In this document: in pieces, positions 14,950 through 21,374 of the stretch
Position numbering within the stretch: the first letter of the stretch is position 1
Layout: the number at the start of each line of letters is the position of its first letter
Assembly (NCBI RefSeq): GCF_001280005.1
Contig: NZ_LGDW01000047.1
Coordinates: 1 to 21,374 of the forward strand
Reading direction: 5' to 3'
DNA from: Streptomyces sp. NRRL WC-3618
GTDB lineage: Bacteria; Actinomycetota; Actinomycetes; Streptomycetales; Streptomycetaceae
DNA: 21,374 bases
Made by a program: the position numbers and the translations under genes
The notes under the pieces: generated by a model
Database searches by the model: none
Told to the model about the DNA's origin: nothing
What the model saw: the letters and a program-made list of their open reading frames with translations, nothing else

Positions 14950-15004
14950 GCACACGGTTGCCGCATCAAGGAGACCCCGCCAGGAGCCCCAAGGAGACCC
15001 GAGG

Positions 15005-15814
15005 ATGCCCGCTCCCCGCACCGTTCTGCTCACCGGCGCCGCCGGCGGACTCGGCACCCTGATGCGGGACCTGCTCCCGGCCTACGGCTACGAACTGCGC
15101 CTGTTCGACCTGCTCCCCGTCGAGGGCGCACCGGACGCGATCACCGCGGACCTCGCCGACAGTGCGGCGCTGCGGGAGGCTGTGCGGGGCGTCGACGCGA
15201 TCGTCCACCTCGCGGGCATCTCCCTGGAATCGACGTTCGAGAAGATCCTCAGGGCGAACATCGAGGGCACGTACAACCTGTACGAGGCCGCACGCGAAGA
15301 GGGCGTCGAGCGCATCGTCTTCGCCTCCTCGAACCACGCGGTGGGCTTCACCCCCCGCCCCCAGGGCACCGATCCGCTGATCCCGGTGGACACCCCGCGC
15401 CGCCCGGACACCTTCTACGGCCTCTCCAAGTCCTTCGGCGAGGACCTGGCCCAGCTCTACTGGGACAAACACGGCCTGGAGACCGTCTCCGTCCGCATCG
15501 GCTCCTGCTTCCCCGAGCCGACCACCGTGCGCATGCTGTCCCTGTGGATGAGCCCCGCCGACGGCGCCCGCCTCTTCCACGCGGCCCTGACCGCCCAGAA
15601 CGTCGGCCACACCGTCGTCTACGGCTCGTCCGCCAACACCCGCCTGTGGTGGGACCTGACCACCGCGCGGGCCCTCGGCTACGAACCGCAGGACAACTCC
15701 GAACCGTACGCCGCGAAACTCATCGCCGCCCAGGGCGAACTCCAAAACGACAACGAGGCCCACGCCTACCTGGGCGGCCAGTTCGTCACGGCCCCCCCGA
15801 TCTGGCCGCACTGA
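15005..15814 (+). CDS. udh: Uronate dehydrogenase (NAD-dependent)
   Basis: The protein has 269 residues and is an extended-SDR family member of the usual length for bacterial uronate dehydrogenases. AAGGAG (14991-14996) lies 8 nt before the ATG. The NAD loop is GAAGGLG at 11-17, Asp35 (LFDL) sits where an NAD-selecting acidic residue is expected, and the catalytic pair is Tyr138-x-x-x-Lys142 (YGLSK). The segments SSNHAVGF, RIGSCFPEP and LSLWMSPADGARL are typical of Udh (EC 1.1.1.203). It oxidises D-galacturonate or D-glucuronate to the aldarolactone in the cytosol. It is divergent from kdgD with matching promoters, so both are probably induced together by uronate. The galactarate or glucarate dehydratase between them in the pathway is not in this window. 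Confidence 0.9.
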   Translation: MPAPRTVLLTGAAGGLGTLMRDLLPAYGYELRLFDLLPVEGAPDAITADLADSAALREAVRGVDAIVHLAGISLESTFEKILRANIEGTYNLYEAAREEGVERIVFASSNHAVGFTPRPQGTDPLIPVDTPRRPDTFYGLSKSFGEDLAQLYWDKHGLETVSVRIGSCFPEPTTVRMLSLWMSPADGARLFHAALTAQNVGHTVVYGSSANTRLWWDLTTARALGYEPQDNSEPYAAKLIAAQGELQNDNEAHAYLGGQFVTAPPIWPH

Positions 15815-15867
15815 GCAATCGGGCACCGAACGGACCCCCCGCAAGCATGTCCGGGCATGGACCGCGT

Positions 15868-15900
15868 CCTGATCGCAGGCGCGACAGCGCCACGATCAGG
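15868..15900 (+). terminator. Compound hairpin downstream of udh
   Basis: An outer 8-bp stem CCTGATCG / CGATCAGG and an inner 5-bp stem GGCGC / GCGCC with loop GACA, separated by a small CA/A internal loop. It starts 54 bp after the udh stop. It is a probable terminator and abuts the dispersed repeat that follows. Confidence 0.65.
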
Positions 15901-15960
15901 GGCGCGGGGAACTGCGCGACCAGCCACAACGGACCGGCAGCCGCGCCGCAACCGCACAGA
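15898..15960. repeat. Streptomyces-type dispersed intergenic repeat (AGGGGCGCGGGGAACTGCGC type)
   Basis: The stretch begins AGGGGCGCGGGGAACTGCGC and continues with an A/C-rich CAGCCACAAC segment and CCGGCAGCCG. I recall very similar strings between many genes in many Streptomyces genomes; this is recall, not a search. Only one copy is present here, in the 288-bp gap between udh and the DeoR-type regulator. Nothing else is recognised in that gap apart from the hairpin before it. Confidence 0.55.
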
Positions 15961-16102
15961 CCGAGCTCGTGGGCCCGCTCCGCCCGAACGGGCACACGCA
16001 GGCACGATCACCCTCGTAACAGACCTGGCCACCACCCCGCCCCCGCTGTAGAACTTCCCCCACAGGCCCGAACGGACAAGCGGCAGGAAGGCGGGTGACC
16101 CC

Positions 16103-16873
16103 ATGACCACCAACACCGCCGAAGACCGCCAGCGGCACATCGTCCGCACCGCCCGCGCCACCGGCTCGGTCGACGTGACCACGCTCGCCGCCGAGCTGGG
16201 CGTGGCCAAGGAGACCGTACGGCGCGATCTGCGCGCCCTGGAGGACCACGGCCTCGTCCGCCGCACCCACGGCGGCGCCTACCCCGTCGAGAGCGCCGGT
16301 TTCGAGACGACCCTCGCCTTCCGCGCCACCAGTCATGTGCCCGAGAAGCGCCGGATCGCCGCCGCGGCGGCCGACCTGCTCGGGGACGCCGAAACGGTCT
16401 TCGTCGACGAGGGATTCACCCCGCAGCTCATCGCCGAGGCACTCCCCAGGGACCGGCCGCTGACCGTGGTCACCGCGTCCCTGCCCGTCGCGGGCGCGCT
16501 CGCCGAGGCCGAGAACACCTCGGTCCTGCTCCTCGGCGGCCGGGTCCGCCCCGGCACCCTCGCGACGGTCGACCACTGGACGACGAAGATGCTGGCCGGC
16601 TTCGTCCTGGACCTGGCCTACATCGGCGCCAACGGCATCTCCCGCGAACACGGTCTGACCACGCCCGACCCGGCGGTCGGCGAGGTCAAGGCGCAGGCGA
16701 TCCGGGCATCGCGGCGCACGGTGTTCGCGGGCGTGCACACCAAATTCGGGGCGGTCAGCTTCTGCCGGTTCGCCGACATCGGCGACCTGGACACGATCGT
16801 CACGAGCACCCTGCTGCCCACGGCGGAAGCACACCGCTACGCACTGCGAGGACCGCAGATCATCCGCACCTGA
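16103..16873 (+). CDS. DeoR/GlpR-family transcriptional regulator
   Basis: The protein has 256 residues, normal for the family. AGGAAGG precedes the ATG. The N-terminal winged helix-turn-helix spans about 7-60, with the DeoR signature LAAELGVAKETVRRDLRALE followed by GLVRRTHGGA. The remaining part is the DeoR C-terminal sensor, an isomerase-like fold that usually binds a phosphorylated sugar; VFVDEGFTPQLIAEAL and YIGANGI fall at the expected sites. It lies 114 bp before, and in the same direction as, the ABC transporter and dehydrogenase genes, so it is most likely their local repressor, released by a sugar or polyol phosphate. The effector is not known. Confidence 0.88.
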   Translation: MTTNTAEDRQRHIVRTARATGSVDVTTLAAELGVAKETVRRDLRALEDHGLVRRTHGGAYPVESAGFETTLAFRATSHVPEKRRIAAAAADLLGDAETVFVDEGFTPQLIAEALPRDRPLTVVTASLPVAGALAEAENTSVLLLGGRVRPGTLATVDHWTTKMLAGFVLDLAYIGANGISREHGLTTPDPAVGEVKAQAIRASRRTVFAGVHTKFGAVSFCRFADIGDLDTIVTSTLLPTAEAHRYALRGPQIIRT

Positions 16874-16930
16874 GCCCCACCTCGACCCACCTTCCCCCTT
16901 CCCCCCAACTCACCCACCCCACTCCCCCGT

Positions 16931-16961
16931 CGAGGGCATCCCGCTCCCCGGCGTGCCCTCG
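16931..16961 (+). terminator. Hairpin in the leader of the sugar transporter operon
   Basis: An 8-bp stem CGAGGGCA / TGCCCTCG with a 15-nt loop in a pyrimidine-rich spacer between the DeoR gene and the lipoprotein gene. It ends 26 bp before the ATG, so it may be a weak terminator or attenuator. No clear promoter is seen in this 114-bp gap. Confidence 0.35.
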
Positions 16962-16987
16962 TGCCCCCATACCTCCAGGAGCGATCC

Positions 16988-18358
16988 ATGCGAACCCCGA
17001 GCCGACGGAGGCCGCGAGTCACGCTCGCCCTGGCCGCCGCAGGGACGCTGCTCGCCCCGCTGCTCTCCGGCTGCTGGGCCGGAGCGGGCGGGTCCGGTTC
17101 CGGCGGCGACGCCGTCAACGTCCTGATGGTGAACAACCCGCAGATGGTGGAGCTGCAGAAGCTCACCGCGGCCCACTTCACCGAAGACACCGGCATCAAG
17201 GTCAACTTCACGGTCCTGCCGGAGAACGACGTCCGCGACAAGATCAGCCAGGACTTCGCCAACCAGGCGGGCCAGTACGACGTGGCGACCCTCTCCAACT
17301 ACGAGATACCGATCTACGCCCGCAACGGCTGGCTGCGCGAGATGAACACGTACGTCGCCAAGGACAGCGCGTACGACGAACGGGACGTCCTCACCCCGAT
17401 GCGCCAGTCGCTCACCGGCGACGACGGGAAGCTGTACGGCCAGCCCTTCTACGGCGAGTCGTCCTTCCTGATGTACCGCAAGGACGTGTTCCAGGCGAAG
17501 GGCCTCACGATGCCCCCTCACCCCACCTGGACTCAGGTCGCCGACCTGGCGGCGAAGGCCGACGGCGCCGAGCCGGGCATGAAGGGCATCTGCCTGCGCG
17601 GACTGCCGGGCTGGGGCGAGGTCATGGCACCCCTCACCACGGTCGTGAACACCTTCGGCGGCACCTGGTTCGACAAGAACTGGAAGGCGCGGCTCGACTC
17701 CCCCGAGTGGAAGCGGGCGGTGACGTTCTACGTCGACCTCGTCCGCGCCCACGGCGAGTCCGGCGCCCCCCAGGCCGGCTTCGCCGAGTGCCTCAACAAC
17801 ATGACCCAGGGCAAGGTCGCCATGTGGTACGACGCCACGTCCGCGGCCGGCTCCCTGGAGTCCGCGAACTCCCCGGTCAAGGGGAAGATCGGCTACGTAC
17901 CCGCCCCCGTCGAGAAGACGGCGTCCGCCGGCTGGCTCTACACCTGGGCCTGGGGCATCCAGAAGGCCTCCCGAAACCCCGACGACGCCTGGAAGTTCGT
18001 GTCCTGGGCGTCCGGCAAGCAGTACGAGCAGTTGGTCGGCGACAAGATCGGCTGGTCCAACGTCCCGGCGGGCAAGCGCGCGTCGACGTACGAGAACCCC
18101 GCCTATCGCCAGGAGGCCGCCGCCTTCCAGGAGACGACGAAGGAAGCCATCGAGGGCGCCCGCCCGAACGACCCCGGAGTACAGCCGCGCCCCGCGCCCG
18201 GCATCCAGTTCGTCGGGATACCCGAGTTCACGGATCTCGGCACGAAGGTCTCGCAGGAGATCAGCGCGGCCGTCGCCGGACGCCAGTCCGTCGAGTCGGC
18301 CCTGAGGAAGTCCCAGAAGCTGGCAGAGGAGATCTCCGAGGAGTACGAGGGACGATGA
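16988..18358 (+). CDS. Sugar/polyol ABC transporter substrate-binding lipoprotein (CUT1 type)
   Basis: The protein has 456 residues. The start is the ATG after CCAGGAG; an ATG 27 bp upstream in the same frame lacks a ribosome site. Residues 1-28 are a lipoprotein signal with lipobox LSGC and the lipidated Cys29. The rest is a family 1 extracellular solute-binding protein with two lobes, and segments such as QFVGIPEF near the end are common in sorbitol/mannitol-type (SmoE-like) binders. It captures the substrate on the outer face of the membrane and delivers it to the two permeases encoded next. The stop overlaps the first permease start (ATGA). The ligand is inferred to be a polyol or related sugar from the dehydrogenase in the operon. 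Confidence 0.88.
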   Translation: MRTPSRRRPRVTLALAAAGTLLAPLLSGCWAGAGGSGSGGDAVNVLMVNNPQMVELQKLTAAHFTEDTGIKVNFTVLPENDVRDKISQDFANQAGQYDVATLSNYEIPIYARNGWLREMNTYVAKDSAYDERDVLTPMRQSLTGDDGKLYGQPFYGESSFLMYRKDVFQAKGLTMPPHPTWTQVADLAAKADGAEPGMKGICLRGLPGWGEVMAPLTTVVNTFGGTWFDKNWKARLDSPEWKRAVTFYVDLVRAHGESGAPQAGFAECLNNMTQGKVAMWYDATSAAGSLESANSPVKGKIGYVPAPVEKTASAGWLYTWAWGIQKASRNPDDAWKFVSWASGKQYEQLVGDKIGWSNVPAGKRASTYENPAYRQEAAAFQETTKEAIEGARPNDPGVQPRPAPGIQFVGIPEFTDLGTKVSQEISAAVAGRQSVESALRKSQKLAEEISEEYEGR

Positions 18359-19302
18359 CCGCGACCACCACAACACCGACAGCCACCGCACCATCCGTAC
18401 GCGCCCCACAGGGCCGCCCCCCGAGCGACCGACTGCGCGCCTGGGCCACCCGGGCGCCACTGCTCCCCGCCCTGATCTTCATGATCGCCGTGACCCAACT
18501 CCCGTTCGTGGCCACGCTGGTGATCTCGTTCTTCGACTGGAACGCGCTCTATCCGAAGGCCCGTCACTTCACGGGCTTCGCCAACTACACGGAGGTCCTG
18601 ACCGACGCGGACCTGCGCCAGTCCGTGTGGACGACGGTCCTGCTCACGGCGGCGGTGGTCCTGGCCAGCCTGGTCCTGGGCCTGGCCCTCGCGCTCCTCC
18701 TCGACCGCCGCTTCCGTGGCCGGGGCATCGTCCGTACGCTCCTCATCGCGCCCTTCCTGGTGGTCCCGGTGGCGGCGGCCCTGCTCTGGAAGCACGTGCT
18801 CTACAACCCCGAATACGGCCTGCTCAACGGCCTGTTGCACTACGTGGGCGGCCCCCAGCCGGACTGGATCTCGAACACCCCGCTGCTCGCGGTGGAAGCG
18901 TCGCTGGTCTGGCAGTGGACGCCGTTCATGATGCTGATCCTGCTGGCGGGACTGCAGAGCCGCGACCAGCAGCAGATCGAGGCGGCGAAGGTCGACGGCG
19001 CGAACGACTGGCAGATCTTCCGCCATCTGACCCTCCCCCACCTGCGCCGCTACCTCGAACTCGGCGCCCTGCTGGGCTCGATCTACATCGTCCAGAACTT
19101 CGACGCCGTCTTCACGATCACCTCGGGCGGCCTGGGCACGGCGAACCTCCCCTACACCGTCTACCAGAGCTTCTACCAGGCCCACGAGAACGGCCTCGCC
19201 TCGGCGGCCGGCGTCCTGGTGGTCATCGGCTCGATCATCATCGCGACCTTCGCGCTGCGCGTGGTGTCGTCCCTGTTCCGCGAGGAGGCGTCCCGAGCAT
19301 GA
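18355..19302 (+). CDS. CUT1 ABC transporter permease 1 (MalF/SmoF-like)
   Basis: The protein has 315 residues. The start is the ATG within the ATGA overlap with the lipoprotein gene, not a codon in the longer open frame upstream. Six membrane segments are visible, the first at about 35-58 (LLPALIFMIAVTQLPFVATL). The cytoplasmic EAA loop, EAAKVDGA at 209-216 followed by LTLPHL, is the docking site for the ATPase. It pairs with the next permease to form the channel. No ATPase gene is in the operon; in Streptomyces many CUT1 systems share the MsiK ATPase, which is a likely partner by analogy. Confidence 0.9.
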   Translation: MTATTTTPTATAPSVRAPQGRPPSDRLRAWATRAPLLPALIFMIAVTQLPFVATLVISFFDWNALYPKARHFTGFANYTEVLTDADLRQSVWTTVLLTAAVVLASLVLGLALALLLDRRFRGRGIVRTLLIAPFLVVPVAAALLWKHVLYNPEYGLLNGLLHYVGGPQPDWISNTPLLAVEASLVWQWTPFMMLILLAGLQSRDQQQIEAAKVDGANDWQIFRHLTLPHLRRYLELGALLGSIYIVQNFDAVFTITSGGLGTANLPYTVYQSFYQAHENGLASAAGVLVVIGSIIIATFALRVVSSLFREEASRA

Positions 19303-20177
19303 GCGCCACGCCTGAAACGACAGATACGGCAGAAACGGCGGTACGCGTACGTCCGCGCCGCACCCGAGGAGCGGGCCTGGGCCTGCTGGCCTGGCTGGCG
19401 GGCGTCCTCTTCTTCCTCCCGATCGCGTGGATGGCCCTGACGTCCTTCCACTCGGAGGAGGACGCGGCGACCAACCCCCCGTCCTTCGGCGCCGCGCTGA
19501 CTCTCGACGGCTACCGCGAGTTCTTCGGCACGGGAGGCGGCGCGAGCCCCTGGCCGTCCCTGATCAACTCGACGGTGGCGTCACTGACGTCGACCCTGTG
19601 CGTCCTGATCCTGGCCCTCCCCGCGGCGTACGCCCTGGCGATCCGCCCAGTGCGGAAATGGACGGACGTCCTGTTCTTCTTCCTGTCGACGAAGATGCTG
19701 CCGGTGGTGGCGGGCCTGCTCCCGATCTACCTGTTCGCGAAGAACACGGACCTGCTGGACAACATCTGGCTGCTGGTCATCCTCTACACGTCCATGAACC
19801 TGCCGATCGCCGTGTGGATGATGCAGTCCTTCCTCTCCGAGGTCCCGGTCGCGATCATCGAGGCGGCAAGGGTGGACGGTGCGCGCCTCCCCACGGTCCT
19901 GACCCGCGTGGTAGCCCCGATAGCCCTCCCCGGCATCGCCGCCACAGCCCTCATCTGCTTCATCTTCAGCTGGAACGAGCTGCTGTTCGCCCGAGTACTG
20001 ACGGGGGTCGTGGCGGAAACGGCCCCCGTCTTCCTCACCGGCTTCATCACCAGCCAGGGCCTGTTCCTGGCGAAGGTGTGCGCCGCGTCGCTCGTCATCT
20101 CCCTACCGGTGCTCGCCGCGGGGTTCGCCGCCCAGGACAAACTGGTCCAGGGCCTGTCCTTGGGAGCCGTGAAGTGA
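19299..20177 (+). CDS. CUT1 ABC transporter permease 2 (MalG/SmoG-like)
   Basis: The protein has 292 residues. The ATG overlaps the stop of permease 1 (ATGA), with GAGGAGG just upstream in that gene. A first membrane segment at about 26-46 follows a short Arg-rich cytoplasmic start; the later pattern fits six helices. The EAA loop EAARVDGA at 188-195 is well kept. SWNELLFARVLTG, typical of the MalG side, comes before the last helices. Its gene ends inside the GTG start of the dehydrogenase (GTGA). Resemblance to sorbitol/mannitol permeases is by motif recognition only. Confidence 0.9.
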   Translation: MSATPETTDTAETAVRVRPRRTRGAGLGLLAWLAGVLFFLPIAWMALTSFHSEEDAATNPPSFGAALTLDGYREFFGTGGGASPWPSLINSTVASLTSTLCVLILALPAAYALAIRPVRKWTDVLFFFLSTKMLPVVAGLLPIYLFAKNTDLLDNIWLLVILYTSMNLPIAVWMMQSFLSEVPVAIIEAARVDGARLPTVLTRVVAPIALPGIAATALICFIFSWNELLFARVLTGVVAETAPVFLTGFITSQGLFLAKVCAASLVISLPVLAAGFAAQDKLVQGLSLGAVK

Positions 20178-21163
20178 AGGCAGCCGTCATCGAGTCCGTG
20201 GGCAAGGCCGTCGTCACCGACGTCCCGGACCCGACACCGGGCCCCCGCGAGGTCGTCGTCGAGGTCGCGGCCTGCGGCCTGTGCGGCACCGACCTGCACA
20301 TCCTCCAGGGCGAGTTCGCCCCCACGCTGCCGATCGTGCCGGGACACGAGTTCGCGGGCGAGGTGGTGGGCGTGGGTACGGCGGTGACGGAACTGGCGGT
20401 GGGCGACCGGGTCGCGGTGGATCCCTCCCTCTACTGCCACGAGTGCCGCTACTGCCGCACGGGCCACAACAACCTCTGCGAGCGGTGGGCGGCGATCGGC
20501 GTGACGACAGCGGGCGGCGCGGCCCAGTACGCGGTCGCTCCCGTCGCCAACTGCGTACGTCTGCCCGAGCACATCCGTACCCAGGACGCGGCGCTGGTGG
20601 AGCCACTGTCGTGCGCGGTACGGGGGTACGACGTCCTGCGTTCCCGCCTCGGCGCCCACGTCCTGATCTACGGCTCGGGAACGATGGGCCTGATGATGCT
20701 GGAGCTGGCCAAACGAACGGGCGCGGCGAGCGTCGACGTGGTCGACATCAACGCGCAACGCCTGTCCACGGCCCGGTTGCTCGGCGTATCCGGCTCGGCG
20801 ACGAACGCGGACGACCTGGACCGTCCGCAGGGCTGGGACGTCGTCGTGGACGCCACGGGCAACGCGGCGGCGATCCAGGACGGCCTGGACCGGGTCGCGA
20901 AGGCGGGCACGTTCCTCCAGTTCGGCGTCGCCGACTACGCGACCCGGGTCACGATCGACCCGTACCGCGTCTACAACCAGGAGATCACCATCACCGGATC
21001 GATGGCGGTCCTGCACAGCTTCGAACGCGCGGCGGAACTGTTCGCGGCGGGTGCCCTGAACCCGGAGGTGCTCATCAGCGACCGCCTGCCACTGGCCAGC
21101 TACCCGCAGGCGCTGAACCAGTTCGCGTCGGGCACGGGCCGCAAGATCGTGGTGATCCCGTAG
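20174..21163 (+). CDS. Zinc-dependent medium-chain alcohol dehydrogenase, polyol type
   Basis: The protein has 329 residues. The start is the GTG overlapping the stop of permease 2. The catalytic zinc site is Cys37 (GLCGTD), His58-Glu59 (GHE) and Glu143 (LVEPLSC). The structural zinc set Cys88, Cys91, Cys94 and Cys102 is complete. The Rossmann domain has GSGTMG at 167-172 and Asp191 at the end of the second strand (VVDIN), which favours NAD over NADP. This fits the sorbitol/threonine dehydrogenase branch. It likely oxidises the polyol brought in by the transporter, for example arabitol, sorbitol or mannitol, in the cytosol; which one is not known. No kinase or further gene follows within the window. 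Confidence 0.88.
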   Translation: MKAAVIESVGKAVVTDVPDPTPGPREVVVEVAACGLCGTDLHILQGEFAPTLPIVPGHEFAGEVVGVGTAVTELAVGDRVAVDPSLYCHECRYCRTGHNNLCERWAAIGVTTAGGAAQYAVAPVANCVRLPEHIRTQDAALVEPLSCAVRGYDVLRSRLGAHVLIYGSGTMGLMMLELAKRTGAASVDVVDINAQRLSTARLLGVSGSATNADDLDRPQGWDVVVDATGNAAAIQDGLDRVAKAGTFLQFGVADYATRVTIDPYRVYNQEITITGSMAVLHSFERAAELFAAGALNPEVLISDRLPLASYPQALNQFASGTGRKIVVIP

Positions 21164-21185
21164 GGAACCTTCCGCCCCAGCTTCC

Positions 21186-21374
21186 TTCCCACCCACCAGC
21201 CCGCACCGCTTCTCCAGCCCAGGCCCAGGCCCCTCAGCCCGCCCGGCGTCCGACGACAAGCTCCTCCCGCCCAGGTCGTGTTTCCCACCCACCCACCGGT
21301 TTGCCGCACCCATCAAGCCCAGGCCCGCACCCTCAGCCCGTCCGGCGTTTGAGGACAAGGCCCGTTCAGGGCCG
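21186..21374. repeat. Two tandem, imperfect ~96-99-bp intergenic repeats, cut by the window edge
   Basis: Unit A starts at 21186 and unit B at 21282. Both run TTCCCACCCA, then a CCGCACC segment, then AGCCCAGGCCC, then CTCAGCCCGYCCGGCGT and GACAAG. The CTCAGCCC blocks are at 21233 and 21332. The CTCAGCCCGTCCGGCGTTTG block resembles a dispersed repeat I recall from many Streptomyces intergenic regions. GGCCC-GTTCA-GGGCC at 21359-21373 forms a short hairpin. No gene is seen after 21163. Confidence 0.6.

Noticed and set aside
14923..16098. 391-codon plus-strand frame over udh
   Set aside because: It runs in a different frame through udh and the intergenic repeat, with Arg/Pro-rich low-complexity product.

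Overview
The window is high-GC actinobacterial DNA, almost certainly a Streptomyces chromosome. The signs are third-position G/C saturation, GTG starts, 4-nt ATGA/GTGA gene overlaps, a sugar ABC operon with no ATPase gene, a mycothiol-type DinB-like protein, and intergenic repeats of a type I recall from Streptomyces. There is no rRNA, tRNA, CRISPR array or intact transposase.

Left part (1-8320) is a secreted and intracellular carbohydrate-degradation block. It starts with the 3' part of a GH63/MGH1-like six-hairpin glycosidase. Two secreted clan GH-A (GH39-like) enzymes with C-terminal ricin-type lectin domains follow; the second also carries three CBM6/CBM35-like modules. Between them (3387-3842) lie a hairpin-rich non-coding stretch and a decayed copy of the 3' end of the first gene. 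This suggests that a [GH63-like + ricin GH] unit was duplicated and then damaged, perhaps by a mobile element. A convergent, secreted PL9 pectate lyase closes the block after a strong bidirectional terminator.

Middle part (8467-15814): on the minus strand are a Gfo/Idh/MocA oxidoreductase, an MBL-fold hydrolase and a TIGR03086-type metal protein. A plus-strand MFS exporter then overlaps convergently with an uncharacterised barrel-like protein that is translationally coupled to 5-dehydro-4-deoxyglucarate dehydratase (KdgD). Divergent from kdgD is uronate dehydrogenase (udh). The two genes share a control region with near-identical promoters, a tandem 9-bp repeat and an inverted repeat. PL9, Udh and KdgD together outline oxidative catabolism of pectin-derived uronic acid: polygalacturonate to oligomers, then uronate to aldarate, then 5-dehydro-4-deoxyglucarate to 2-oxoglutarate semialdehyde. 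The aldarate dehydratase is not in the window.

Right part (16103-21163) is a DeoR-type regulator followed by a CUT1 sugar/polyol ABC operon (lipoprotein, two permeases) and a zinc-dependent polyol-type dehydrogenase. These last four genes are joined by 4-nt overlaps. The window ends in an intergenic repeat region.
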